Positions 49,501 through 57,605 are shown, counted from the first letter of the stretch. The stretch: 64,000 bases of DNA from JBDKFK01 sp039798745 (GCA_039798745.1 JBDKFK010000004.1:1-64000); one strand, 5' to 3'. Notes: a model not told the origin generated them from the sequence alone. A program made the numbers and translations.

Positions 49501-51792
49501 ATCAAAGTCTGCTCGTACATTGACTGTTGCTTCCTCGCCCGGTTGGTATGTGCTCTTTTGTGTGGTCATCTTAATAGATGCGGTTGGTTGTTGTACTACA
49601 TACTCCTGTTTGTTCCCTATATAAACGGTGTGGCTTGCAGTTACTGTATTTCCACGTTCATCCGTTCCTTTTGCCGTAATTTCGTAGCTTCCGGTATCTT
49701 TATACGGCAAATCAAGGGGTATCGTGCCTTCGGCGCTTACGCTCGCTGACTTGGATGTAATAAGTGTTTTATTACTGTAATCAATTATTTTGTGAAGCGT
49801 TATATCCAGAGTTGTTTTTGTATAGGGTTCTCGTTCTTTTTTGTGATCAAGAACATGTATTGTTCCTTTGATCCCATCTTCGACATTGCTTTCAACTTTA
49901 TCAAAGAATAAAGCAAACTCTCCTCTATGGACAAGTTTAATGAGTTTTCCTATCGAAGGAGCCGCTCCTATTTTGGGTGTTACCTCGAGCGTAATGTACT
50001 GACTCTGGTCAAATTTTAGAAGATCTGTTGAAAATGATATCTGAGCTTTACCTTTAGCATCAAATGTGCCGCTGCCGGTTGTCAACTCTTCTCCATAACC
50101 ATAAGATGAAAAGTTTTCACCCGGAAGTTGCTCATGGTTTCGGTCCCGTTCTTCATAATAGCTATTAGCTAGTACACGGTATGTAAACGCCGCATTGGTA
50201 AGCGGCTGTCCATACAAAGTACGCGCAGATACAGTGATATGGGCTGTATCTTTGCTTATGTATTCTTTTTCAGATGTAGTCGCGGTAATTTCTAAGTCAG
50301 GTTTATGGTAAGACTCTATAAGAAGTTCCTGAGTATGAATCTGAGTATATGTATCTTTCTGTTTTCTGTAATAAATAATGCGAGGAAATCCGTGAATCTC
50401 TTTTGGCAAATCAATATCGGCAGATATGGTACCGTTTTCATCAAGCTGTGTTTCAGTATACTGGGTGTGGTCGGTATCTTTTACGGAAGAGCTGCTATCA
50501 AGATACTGATAATAGATTGCGCCTTCCGGGATTTTGTATTCACCCTTTTCACGAAGCCTTACTATAGTTTTTGTATGTACGGTATCACCAGGTTTATATA
50601 CAGGCCTATCAGTATATGAGTATATAGAATAGTGATTGTTTACCAGCTCATAATAACGATCGGTGTAGGAGATGGCGAAGTTATTGTTACTACCCGTTAT
50701 TACAAAATCGATACTGGTGTCATTATTCCTTTTATATATGCCATCCTTATCGGTAGTGCCCTGTCCTATAAGCTTAGGTGTGTTGTTAAGAGCATAGTAA
50801 CTAACAGGTAATCCAGGCAGAGATTTTCCCTGCATATCCGTAGTCCATACGATCGAGCTGTCGTTATCCATAAATACCTGATTTACATGGTCAGTCACAT
50901 TAATTATAAGATCTTCGGTGTTGTGTGGACTGGTTAGTTTGACGTAGTATAGACCTGATTGTTGGAACGCGGGAATATCTATGGAAATTCGCTCACTTGA
51001 GCCGTTACTGGCATTGGGTTGAGCATCAAAAGAGAGAATCTCATGTTGCTCAGGTTTCTGTTCGAAATAATACATAAGCTCCCATCTGTAGTCGTTTTTA
51101 TACTGGAAGTAATTTACTACCTGGGATACCTCTGCAGGGAATACGGATACATGAATTGGCTGAGTATTATCGCTATATGTTGTGCCACTTCCATAGTTTG
51201 CATAATACAGTTCCAGATTGCTTGGTTCGTTCACTCGTACGTTCAGCAGTTTATAATTGCTGTTCAGAGCTTGTGCATCTTTGGATACTGTTCTAAACAG
51301 AATAACCTTATTTGAATTAATTGACTCACCTGATGCTGAAGTTATACCTTTATTGATGGTAATTTTATATACCGTATCATACATAAACTGTTGTGGAAAG
51401 GAGTTTTGCTGAGTTTTGCCGGAGGTGAATGAGATGACTTGTTTATTTGGTTCCAGACGCCAGCTTCCTTTTATAGACGGAGAGATACTGAAGTATTTTG
51501 TTATATCTTTTTCAGATATATTCAGTGGCTTGGAAAAAACAAACGTAGGCTCACCATTTACGGGAAACGATGTCGACTGATCGTCTGGGGAGCTTTCGAC
51601 TAACTCAAATTTAATATCCTTTTTGAGTAGTTTATCTGAAGGTCTTCGTGGTGTTGAAGACTTATTTATATAGAGCCCCACTGCAAGAGCACCGATTATG
51701 AGTAGGAACGGTACTACAAAGCGGAATATATGATGACCTTTGTTGTGCGGGCCTTCGGCAATCAACAATAAATCATCCTCATCAGTCTGCAT
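46597..51792 (-). CDS. Alpha-2-macroglobulin-family protein with an embedded Hint (intein-like) domain
   Basis: 1731 aa, the largest gene of the window. A cytoplasmic tail (1-23) and one membrane segment (about 24-43) are followed by a long extracytoplasmic chain of MG-type beta domains; YTDRPVYKPGDTVH, STYQPGEEATVNVRAD and SEYKPGDTVKATIS are typical MG starts. Residues 925-1053 are a Hint domain placed after SGGGGGG, just where bacterial macroglobulins have the bait region; the chain resumes with FVDTAYWNP and LPDNTTTF, the usual post-bait text. In the thioester position YPYGCxEQ, this protein has YYGSTSD (1274-1280), so it lacks the thioester. Macroglobulins trap attacking proteases; here autoproteolysis by Hint may take the place of, or accompany, protease cleavage (inference). 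PbpC, the common partner, is not adjacent. A TACAAT box ends 6 nt before the ATG. Confidence 0.87.
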   Translation of the reverse strand: MQTDEDDLLLIAEGPHNKGHHIFRFVVPFLLIIGALAVGLYINKSSTPRRPSDKLLKKDIKFELVESSPDDQSTSFPVNGEPTFVFSKPLNISEKDITKYFSISPSIKGSWRLEPNKQVISFTSGKTQQNSFPQQFMYDTVYKITINKGITSASGESINSNKVILFRTVSKDAQALNSNYKLLNVRVNEPSNLELYYANYGSGTTYSDNTQPIHVSVFPAEVSQVVNYFQYKNDYRWELMYYFEQKPEQHEILSFDAQPNASNGSSERISIDIPAFQQSGLYYVKLTSPHNTEDLIINVTDHVNQVFMDNDSSIVWTTDMQGKSLPGLPVSYYALNNTPKLIGQGTTDKDGIYKRNNDTSIDFVITGSNNNFAISYTDRYYELVNNHYSIYSYTDRPVYKPGDTVHTKTIVRLREKGEYKIPEGAIYYQYLDSSSSVKDTDHTQYTETQLDENGTISADIDLPKEIHGFPRIIYYRKQKDTYTQIHTQELLIESYHKPDLEITATTSEKEYISKDTAHITVSARTLYGQPLTNAAFTYRVLANSYYEERDRNHEQLPGENFSSYGYGEELTTGSGTFDAKGKAQISFSTDLLKFDQSQYITLEVTPKIGAAPSIGKLIKLVHRGEFALFFDKVESNVEDGIKGTIHVLDHKKEREPYTKTTLDITLHKIIDYSNKTLITSKSASVSAEGTIPLDLPYKDTGSYEITAKGTDERGNTVTASHTVYIGNKQEYVVQQPTASIKMTTQKSTYQPGEEATVNVRADFDLSDTATIITTAPGYTTSIDTFRISKQNPNSFEIKIPISPTSAGSIGINLFSVHEGKIVQSQAIVSVDPELYKLKTSVAFDKSEYKPGDTVKATISTKNSEDKPVSADTSLSVIDSAVLQIAGDLGNIFGSFYNQNNYYLYVSHFDSLTGIYKQSGGGGGGCFVAGTTILMADGTLKSIEDVMVGDVISTFENPQNGRLINDKVTRTFRHVVDEYLTINGSLNVTPIHRIYLNGTWQTASQARIGDKLINKDGEAVVIDSITHHTGQYVVYNLTTATTHTFIAEGIYVHNEKGMDPRHNFVDTAYWNPHVKTNEQGIASVSFKLPDNTTTFTSQVVASTKQSQFGQSIAEFISKKDVVIIPALSKYYYQNDKPVMTALVQNNSGREIQATMKLSVKELKGSVEKSIKIANNDFETVLLPVALNSNKNEVSITYELKDTASGNILDSVLVKQPLLPREDIVTDWMQYENGYTYTYNAKHPGLDVNTLSVRVAPHVATMLSQTSYNDLSSPFYYGSTSDALRIYASSIILAQTKNGYIAPSLYKYAHVKNSLRTKIADILEKRLETTQKNIWWTHPDTYAKESDGLYTTMIGIGLKEALSNGVLDEILNASDIVKKISTSVANNEVAFFKTDEESVIKRWLLGYGDGNDCTNAYISSCYASKAMRGDKKALESLRSLTVPSSDDRYFWSTPSQYTRSLPALAMILYGSPEDADKAVKGLSYQYMSYYSNNPYLALVAGVRHALRRNLDFDTPVATLYLNDKKIYERTSDDQYNGGFSADYHAINFSNDKITVEMKHNEGLPIYTSLSTVELGSRTKKTTAAKHVITGFVRSYRSLDDGKRIKRIETGSSGIIELLAINPVTHIYEPDDLSYTEFQLYDMIPPGFMYLNQDSNNSPEYQNMLRSIYPEAESYKQTYISASDYTEQSVYFDANAESGTLTLPYIVYHITDGEIYRPKSSLIFPKLGIIANEE
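48634..49020 (-). other. Hint/bacterial-intein-like domain inside the macroglobulin gene
   Basis: Codons 925-1053. It begins with Cys in CFVAGTTILMADG (block A: nucleophile Cys, then the AGT phrase), has TPIHRIYLNGTW (block B with Thr and His) and ends in TFIAEGIYVHN followed by Glu, where true inteins have Cys, Ser or Thr. The C-terminal His-Asn is complete. An endonuclease insert is absent. The missing +1 nucleophile suggests cleavage rather than splicing, as in bacterial-intein-like domains. Confidence 0.82.
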
Positions 51793-51798
51793 ATATTC

Positions 51799-51804
51799 AT
51801 TGTA
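51799..51804 (-). promoter_or_regulatory. -10 box of the macroglobulin gene
   Basis: On the minus strand TACAAT ends 6 nt before the ATG at 51792, so the long mRNA is predicted to be leaderless. Confidence 0.45.
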
Positions 51805-51836
51805 GTGATATGCTGCGACATGTCAAGATCCAGGAT

Positions 51837-52379
51837 TTACTGTTCGAATGCCGGAAAGTCTTCATCTCCGTTGGCAGACTTGGCATTGTCGTTAAGCCAT
51901 TCAACATGTGTACATCCAGTTGCTTCTTTTTTCACACGGTCCCAGCCGGCTGTACTACATTTTTTCATGCGTTTACCGTTGGCTGTTGTTACGAGAAGCA
52001 GTGGTTGTCCGCATTCGGGACATTCTTCTTTCAATGTTTCTTTGGTGCCGTTAAACCACTCAACATAATCACAACCCGTTGCTTTTTTTGCGTCACGATC
52101 CCAACCTGAAGTGCTGCATTTTTTTAGTTTTTTTCCGTTCCTGGTGGTCATCATTACTAAAGGATTTCCACATTTGGGACATTTTTCATCCAGCTCTTCG
52201 GGCGTTGCTTCAATCCATTTAACATAGTCACAGCCCTCGACCTGACGGGTTTCTCTATTCCAGGATCCTGCTGAGCATCTCTGGAGTTTTTTTCCTGACG
52301 GAGTCTCGGTAACAGGTGACAGGGGAGATCCGCATTTTGGACAAGTATCTGGGTTAGTGGTTTTAGATTCTTTTTTCAT
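51837..52379 (-). CDS. Protein of three topoisomerase-type zinc ribbons
   Basis: 180 aa. Three tandem units of about 52 residues each read CPKCGxPL, a GKKLxKC phrase, SxxGWDR (SWNR in the first) and GCDYVEW (GCTHVEW in the last); each therefore has four cysteines. This is the zf-C4 pattern found at the C-terminus of topoisomerase I, here without the enzyme. It may bind DNA or RNA. The ATG at 52379 is chosen; the frame opens at 52436. The end is acidic. Confidence 0.78.
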   Translation of the reverse strand: MKKESKTTNPDTCPKCGSPLSPVTETPSGKKLQRCSAGSWNRETRQVEGCDYVKWIEATPEELDEKCPKCGNPLVMMTTRNGKKLKKCSTSGWDRDAKKATGCDYVEWFNGTKETLKEECPECGQPLLLVTTANGKRMKKCSTAGWDRVKKEATGCTHVEWLNDNAKSANGDEDFPAFEQ

Positions 52380-52436
52380 AGTGATTAATAAGTGTATAGA
52401 CTCTTCAAGTATTTTGCAATCGCATATACTCTTCAA

Positions 52437-53693
52437 TTAGAATTCATTTTGTTGAACTCTACACGTTTTGGGTACGTATGTGTAGCTCCATTTTGATAAT
52501 TTTTCCAGTGGACAGTTTACCTCAAATGCGTTACGGAACACCCGCGACTGAAAGACAAAATACGTGCGCATATCATAGAGAATGGAAAAGAGTACAAGGC
52601 ATGCTATACATATAAATACTGGTTTTTGAAATCCGGTGATTTTTATCTGAGAGAGCATGATTACTCCGTTGCCAATAAAGTAAATTATGCCCGGTAGTGC
52701 GGTAAATGTTCTTAACATATTAGGGTTATCAGATAAAGGTGTAAGTAGAGTGGGTATAATCGCTATAGCTATATAGAAAAGAAAGAGAAGAGAGTATCGG
52801 TCACGCTTTATATAGAATATCCGGATCAATCCCGAAATAAAAAAAAGGCTCATCACTATATTCAGAGCGGGCTTACCCGGATAGTTATGTCTGCCATTCA
52901 TATCCCCTTTGGTAAATAACATCTGAGCCGATTTAAGTGTATTTTGGCCAACAATAGACACTTTGCCTAAACTGTTTATACGATTATTTGTAAGGACCGA
53001 TACCTGAGACATACGTACATCAGGATGACGGGTAAAATAAATTACTAAGGGCGCTATAATTATTGTTAATACAACAACATACATTGCAAATGTTTTTCGC
53101 CGCATGAAAAAGATATACGAAAGAGGCACAAGGAAAAAAATCCTTCCCGGCAAGTACGAATAAAACGCGAGTCCGGCGAACACTGCACTTATAACTGCAT
53201 ATATTCGATTACTGTGCTTTGAGTTTTCAAACATAAAGTAGATTGAAAAAAGCTCAAGAGTAAGTAAAAAAGTCGCCTCAAAAGAAAAGCGGCTAAAGTT
53301 GAGGTACCACCGAGTTGTGATAAGGAGCAGCGCGAATATAAAAGCAATATAGTTTGTTTTGAAAATAAGCTTTATTATCAAGAAGAAAACTGCAATGTTG
53401 ATAATGCCAAATAAGGCCGCAGGTAAGCGTAGCGCAAACACTGTGGTGTCGAACAGTTTGAACGACGCAAGTATAAGATAGTAGTAAGGAGTTGCATGTC
53501 CAGTCGCGAGCGGACTATACAAAGTAAAAGGATGAGTGCCCAGATATGTTGCAAGCTGTGTAGAGTCAACTTCGTCAAATGCAAGGTTTTGGGGGATAGA
53601 AGAAAATTTGTAGAAAACGAGAACAGCTGAGATGAGCATGAGCAGACTTATATACACCCAGGCTGGGATAGCTTCAATCTTTTTCAGATTCAT
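52437..53693 (-). CDS. GT39/PMT-like integral membrane glycosyltransferase
   Basis: 418 aa with about ten membrane segments. The first outer loop has NLAFDEVDSTQLATYLG (an acidic 'DE' motif) and HATPYYYLILASF, typical of GT-C enzymes that use a polyprenyl-phosphate sugar donor. The C-terminal outer part is short (NCPLEKLSKW). It probably adds sugars to surface polymers or proteins on the outside of the membrane. It is divergent from the gene at 53753. Confidence 0.8.
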   Translation of the reverse strand: MNLKKIEAIPAWVYISLLMLISAVLVFYKFSSIPQNLAFDEVDSTQLATYLGTHPFTLYSPLATGHATPYYYLILASFKLFDTTVFALRLPAALFGIINIAVFFLIIKLIFKTNYIAFIFALLLITTRWYLNFSRFSFEATFLLTLELFSIYFMFENSKHSNRIYAVISAVFAGLAFYSYLPGRIFFLVPLSYIFFMRRKTFAMYVVVLTIIIAPLVIYFTRHPDVRMSQVSVLTNNRINSLGKVSIVGQNTLKSAQMLFTKGDMNGRHNYPGKPALNIVMSLFFISGLIRIFYIKRDRYSLLFLFYIAIAIIPTLLTPLSDNPNMLRTFTALPGIIYFIGNGVIMLSQIKITGFQKPVFICIACLVLFSILYDMRTYFVFQSRVFRNAFEVNCPLEKLSKWSYTYVPKTCRVQQNEF

Positions 53694-53752
53694 GCTCTTA
53701 GTTTATCATGAACTAATGTGAATAGAATTGACTATGAATTCATGAGAGTGTT

Positions 53753-55378
53753 ATGATGAAATATTCTGTAATTTCTATGTTAACACCACAGACAATAGCC
53801 TATTTGAAGCAATGTAAAATGCTTCTCAAAACATACGAGGAAGTTGAGACGGAACTTCGCATGCATAATTGGGACGATCATTCGTTGGAGGAGGTACGAC
53901 AGTGGTATTATGAGCCATTCAATGAAATACACGATGCGCACACCCACGGGCATAATGTGCGTTTATGGAAAATTCTTATCATTGGTTCAGCGCTCACGGT
54001 ATGGTCGGTGATCAGCATACTCCTTTTATTAGTGGCATATGAAAAGATATCCACGGGTAGAGAAAACATTGATCGGACGATATCTAATTTTATTGTAGGA
54101 CTGCCCTTCATGCCAAAGACTGTCAGGTATGTTCTTGAACACTCAATTGCAAAAAGCAGCGCGGCAAAAAAAGCTACTCTCGATGTATCTGTAGCTCTTG
54201 ATTACGATGGGCTGAACGGTCTTACCGGACTCACGTCATTTGACGCTGCGGTAAACGGACCATTTGATTTTACAAATGTTAAAAAGCCGCAAATGTCATT
54301 TAACATTTCCATAACAAAAGATTTTAATATGGATCTGCGATTAAAGAATTCGATGACCTACTTCAAGGTTAATAAACTGCCGATCTATGTAACCGCGTTA
54401 TTAGGATCACAGGCAGAGATAGTAGAAAAATATAAGAGCCGATGGATTTCGTATGACACAACACCACTGGAAACCGAGGCACGTAAAAGTATGGATACCC
54501 TATCTCCGCAAAAATCACCAACCGAAAAACTGAATGAGGCCATTTATACGCGACTTATAAAAAAACAAATACTTCCAAGAATAAAAATGGAAAAGCTGAA
54601 GGAAGCAGACACCAAACTATACAAGTTGCATCTTGATATAACCAAGGATTTGGTAAATACTATCGAAGATGAACTTACAAAGACAAACAAAAACAACGTA
54701 AAGGACGATATACCCACCTATGGTACAAAATTTAAAACAGCAGATTACATTGATACATCGTATGTTGATATGTGGATTAATGCCAACGACTACTATATTT
54801 CCAAGATCGTATTTTCGGTAAAAACCAAAGAGCTAGGGGATACATCATCTTCTAGCAGCAATTCCCTGGGATATATTCCAGGCGTTGAATCTTCAGGAGG
54901 CACTGTGTCCATGGTTCTTGCAATAGCTTATTCTGATTACGGTAAAGATGTTACCATCGAAGTCCCCTCGGATGCCATAACATTTGAAGATTTTTACAAG
55001 GAGATTACAAATGACTACATTAATAAGCAAAACGCGATCGCTATGGCTGCACGGGTAAAATATGATATATCGACTATTCAGTATGCTGCTATCCGTTATT
55101 ACACGCGCACCGGTTTATATCCAGAAACAATAGCCCAACTTGTTAACGAAGGGGAGTTAACAGCAGAGTTTGAGGCTGTGGCCGGCACAGAGCGAATTTA
55201 TCTCAAAGCTCTGGGTCCTGACAAGATAGTAATATACTCACTTGTTGAGGATCCTTCCAATACTGCAGCTCCGTATGCGGCAATAGTAGTGAGTTCAGAG
55301 GATGGCACAAACATGCCTTATGTAAGAAATTACACGAAGATTGAACTGAGTGGACTTATCGGAATGCCTATACAATGA
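53753..55378 (+). CDS. Single-pass membrane protein with N-terminal helical module, unknown
   Basis: 541 aa, not recognised as a named family. The N-terminus contains LTPQTIAYLKQC and a short helical module LRMHNWDDHSLEEVRQWY, of a kind I know from CPR membrane proteins (recall). A membrane segment lies near 72-95. The outer part (100-541) is beta-rich, with a long conserved-looking middle (ITKDLVNTIEDEL) and a C-terminal segment resembling pseudopilin-like minor domains (IQYAAIRYYTRTGLYPETIA). An in-frame ATG at 53777 is an alternative start. The Cys-free outer domain and its role remain open. Confidence 0.65.
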   Translation: MMKYSVISMLTPQTIAYLKQCKMLLKTYEEVETELRMHNWDDHSLEEVRQWYYEPFNEIHDAHTHGHNVRLWKILIIGSALTVWSVISILLLLVAYEKISTGRENIDRTISNFIVGLPFMPKTVRYVLEHSIAKSSAAKKATLDVSVALDYDGLNGLTGLTSFDAAVNGPFDFTNVKKPQMSFNISITKDFNMDLRLKNSMTYFKVNKLPIYVTALLGSQAEIVEKYKSRWISYDTTPLETEARKSMDTLSPQKSPTEKLNEAIYTRLIKKQILPRIKMEKLKEADTKLYKLHLDITKDLVNTIEDELTKTNKNNVKDDIPTYGTKFKTADYIDTSYVDMWINANDYYISKIVFSVKTKELGDTSSSSSNSLGYIPGVESSGGTVSMVLAIAYSDYGKDVTIEVPSDAITFEDFYKEITNDYINKQNAIAMAARVKYDISTIQYAAIRYYTRTGLYPETIAQLVNEGELTAEFEAVAGTERIYLKALGPDKIVIYSLVEDPSNTAAPYAAIVVSSEDGTNMPYVRNYTKIELSGLIGMPIQ

Positions 55379-55388
55379 TCATACATAT

Positions 55389-55751
55389 TCAGTTCCAACG
55401 GCGATCCTCTTCATTTTGTTGAATATAGTCTAGGACTGCCGACTTGTTTACAACAAAATTGTCTCCTGTTGCTGCCATTGAAACAAGTCCCATTTCATGG
55501 AGTTGTTTCATAATTCTTACTGATTTGGCATGTTCACAGTTAAGGTAATGCTGCATTTGCTGTATAGTGACCTGATCAACAGAGTTAAGTATGGCCACAG
55601 CTTTTGGGATAGCTCCCTGGTCGTTTCCTTCTATTCCGGTTACAACCTCTTCATCTGCTTCAGCCGTAACGTACAAATCTTCCTCTATCTGAGAGATGCG
55701 TTCTTCCAGATCATTAATTTTTTTGAGAATTTCCTTCAGAAGATCTTCCAT
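55389..55751 (-). CDS. Coiled-coil protein with FtsK-gamma-like winged helix
   Basis: 120 aa. Residues 1-28 form a coiled coil (LLKEILKKINDLEERISQIE), an acidic linker follows, and residues 48-118 look like a winged-helix domain: TIQQMQHYLNCEHAKSVRIM and QLHEMGLVSMAATGDNFVV. The pattern is close to the gamma domain of FtsK, which reads KOPS sites on DNA. Without the ATPase part it would be a stand-alone DNA-binding protein. Function is inference. Confidence 0.65.
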   Translation of the reverse strand: MEDLLKEILKKINDLEERISQIEEDLYVTAEADEEVVTGIEGNDQGAIPKAVAILNSVDQVTIQQMQHYLNCEHAKSVRIMKQLHEMGLVSMAATGDNFVVNKSAVLDYIQQNEEDRRWN

Positions 55752-55803
55752 AATACTACAATGATACTACGTTTTGTTCTATTTGACAATCTAAAACATA
55801 AGT

Positions 55804-56493
55804 TTACCTTCTGCGGTGATTGATTATCTTCAGGAGTATTACTGTTACCATATGCACCGCTATAGTGATAAACAACATAGTATCAATTCGTTCGATATAG
55901 GGGTTTGCTGCTGAAAGAAGAGAGAGCGGAGAGAGTCTACCGCCGCCGAGCAATGAAAGAGGGTTGATTTTAAATATAAAGAACAGTCCCGCAATGATAA
56001 TTATTATTGGCAGTATATAAACGAAATCAATAAGGTCCTGGCGTGAGGAAAACATCATCGTTGATACAACCAGAAGTATGTATACAGATGCTATATTAAC
56101 CCAGATGTTTGGAGAGGGGAATATACGAAAAGCAGAAAACACAAGAAAGAACACTACTCCTGCTATTACAGGCGCAACACCCACAAGGATTCCTCTGAAG
56201 AAATCTTTTCGTATATATATTACCTTACCCAGTTTCAACTCATTGCCTTTCCATTCAGGCAGAAGATGGAGAGATTTTACTTCCAGCAAGAGAAGTATTG
56301 CCGCTCCGTAGTGAGCCAGTTCGTGCAGGAGAGTTCCGGGAAAAAAAAAGAACGCGATAAGTATATATACGTGGCGATCTTTGTAAAATGTCCTTTGAAG
56401 GAGACGAAACAAACCATTGAGCGTGAATCTTGATAATATATAGAGAAGAACAATGCTTCCAATCATGATAAGCAATGGTTGTGCCGGGTGCAT
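55804..56493 (-). CDS. HELAH-motif membrane protein (M50-like)
   Basis: 229 aa, about six membrane segments. The phrase FFFPGTLLHELAHYGAAILL carries HExxH (HELAH) inside a hydrophobic segment, as in membrane metalloproteases of the M50/site-2 type; a later Asp-Pro-Gly ligand is not obvious (NPLSLLGGG may mark it). It could also be an inactive relative. The ATG at 56493 lies 6 nt after a TACAAT box and is preferred over the GTG at 56523. Confidence 0.68.
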   Translation of the reverse strand: MHPAQPLLIMIGSIVLLYILSRFTLNGLFRLLQRTFYKDRHVYILIAFFFFPGTLLHELAHYGAAILLLLEVKSLHLLPEWKGNELKLGKVIYIRKDFFRGILVGVAPVIAGVVFFLVFSAFRIFPSPNIWVNIASVYILLVVSTMMFSSRQDLIDFVYILPIIIIIAGLFFIFKINPLSLLGGGRLSPLSLLSAANPYIERIDTMLFITIAVHMVTVILLKIINHRRR

Positions 56494-56499
56494 GTATAC

Positions 56500-56505
56500 A
56501 TTGTA
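56500..56505 (-). promoter_or_regulatory. -10 box of the HELAH protein gene
   Basis: On the minus strand TACAAT ends 6 nt before the ATG at 56493. Confidence 0.45.
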
Positions 56506-56525
56506 GCGTATAGAGCGGTCCACTA

Positions 56526-56534
56526 TGCTATCAT
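56526..56534 (+). promoter_or_regulatory. Extended -10 of the pterin dehydratase gene
   Basis: TGCTATCAT: TG, one base and TATCAT (56529-56534), ending 8 nt before the ATG at 56543. It supports that start over the upstream ATG at 56525. Confidence 0.45.
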
Positions 56535-56542
56535 ATATCTAT

Positions 56543-56890
56543 ATGAATAATGTATGCTTGATAGATAAACATTGTAAGCCATGCGAGGGAGGCGTTCCTC
56601 CTCTGAGCCAGGAAGAAGTAACGCGCCTTTCTTCGGAACTGAAACTTGAGTGGAACGTGACGGAAGGTAAAAAAATATCACACCTATTTAAGTTTAAAGA
56701 TTTTGTACAGGCTATAGCATTTGTTAATGCTATCGTCCCGCTCGCCGAGCAGGAAGGTCATCATCCTGATATCCAGATCTCTTATAATAAGGTAACTATC
56801 GATTTATGGACGCATGCTATAGGCGGGCTCTCAGAAAATGACTTTATATTAGCATCTAAAATAGAAGCTCTTGATTTAGCAAAAGCCTGA
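56543..56890 (+). CDS. Pterin-4a-carbinolamine dehydratase
   Basis: 115 aa. It dehydrates 4a-hydroxytetrahydropterin in the recycling of the cofactor of aromatic amino acid hydroxylases. EQEGHHPDIQISYNKVTIDLW holds the catalytic EGHHP motif, followed by THAIGGLSENDFILASKIE. The N-terminal part has CKPCEGG, as in many bacterial copies. No hydroxylase is visible nearby. Some family members have other roles in translation or gene control. Confidence 0.9.
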   Translation: MNNVCLIDKHCKPCEGGVPPLSQEEVTRLSSELKLEWNVTEGKKISHLFKFKDFVQAIAFVNAIVPLAEQEGHHPDIQISYNKVTIDLWTHAIGGLSENDFILASKIEALDLAKA

Positions 56891-56899
56891 TGCTATTAT
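56891..56899 (+). promoter_or_regulatory. Extended -10 of the aquaporin gene
   Basis: TGCTATTAT: TG, one base and TATTAT (56894-56899), ending 9 nt before the ATG at 56909. Overlaps the end of the preceding gene. Confidence 0.4.
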
Positions 56900-56908
56900 C
56901 TTGATAAT

Positions 56909-57538
56909 ATGTCTAAATATCTGATAGAGTTTTTGGGAGCATTCTTTTTGGTTCTTACAATTGCACTCTCTGCAAATCCGCTCGCGATTGGCGTGGTACT
57001 TGTGGCAATGGTTTATATGGGTGGATATATCTCTGGAGCTCACTATAATCCTGCTGTAACTCTTGCCGTATATCTTCGTGGAAAAATAGAGCTCGTCCCT
57101 GCGCTGCTTTATATGCTGTTTCAGATTCTCGGAGGATTTGTTGCGGCCTTAGTGGTGGGGTATGTGAGCGGTAAAATGTTTACACCTGCCCCGGGACCGG
57201 AAGTTACCGGACAAGCAGTTTTTCTCATAGAGGCGCTCTACACCTTTGCGTTGGCTACGGTGGTTCTTCATGTCGCAACATCGGTGGGAACTGAGGATAA
57301 TGAATATTATGGGTTAGCGATAGGATTTACTGTTATGGCTGCCGCATTCGCTGGAGGTCCTGTTTCGGGTGGTGTATATAATCCCGCCGTCGCTATAGGA
57401 CCTATGCTGCTGGATACCGCAAACATAGGAGCGAATACTTCACATTTATTGCTATATATCCTTGGACCTTTGACCGGCGGAGCGCTCGCAGGGCTTACAT
57501 ACAACGCGATGACGGGGTCAAAGATTAGAGGAAAATAA
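56909..57538 (+). CDS. Aquaporin (MIP family) with atypical second NPA region
   Basis: 209 aa, six membrane segments. The first half has SGAHYNPAVTLAVYLRG and the second SGGVYNPAVAIGPML, the two NPA boxes that meet in the pore. In most aquaporins the second box is NPAR; here Val follows NPA, so the filter arginine is missing. Water, glycerol or ammonia channel; the substrate cannot be told. Short N- and C-termini. Confidence 0.9.
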   Translation: MSKYLIEFLGAFFLVLTIALSANPLAIGVVLVAMVYMGGYISGAHYNPAVTLAVYLRGKIELVPALLYMLFQILGGFVAALVVGYVSGKMFTPAPGPEVTGQAVFLIEALYTFALATVVLHVATSVGTEDNEYYGLAIGFTVMAAAFAGGPVSGGVYNPAVAIGPMLLDTANIGANTSHLLLYILGPLTGGALAGLTYNAMTGSKIRGK

Positions 57539-57560
57539 CTGAGTGTAAAAACCCTCAATA

Positions 57561-57581
57561 TGTGATACAATATATATCACA
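57561..57581 (+). promoter_or_regulatory. Palindrome and extended -10 of typA
   Basis: TGTGATA (57561-57567) and TATCACA (57575-57581) form a perfect 7-bp inverted repeat. Within it TGATACAAT (57563-57571) is an extended -10. The site could be an operator over a promoter; the predicted start is about 57578. Confidence 0.5.
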
Positions 57582-57583
57582 AT

Positions 57584-57605
57584 AGGCAGGCTTACTGGCC
57601 TGTCT
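57584..57605 (+). terminator. Hairpin in the typA leader
   Basis: AGGCAGGC (57584-57591) pairs with GCCTGTCT (57598-57605), one G-U pair, around a 6-nt loop and is followed by a T-rich run (CTTTCTT). It may be the aquaporin terminator or an attenuator in the ~95-nt typA leader. Confidence 0.5.
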
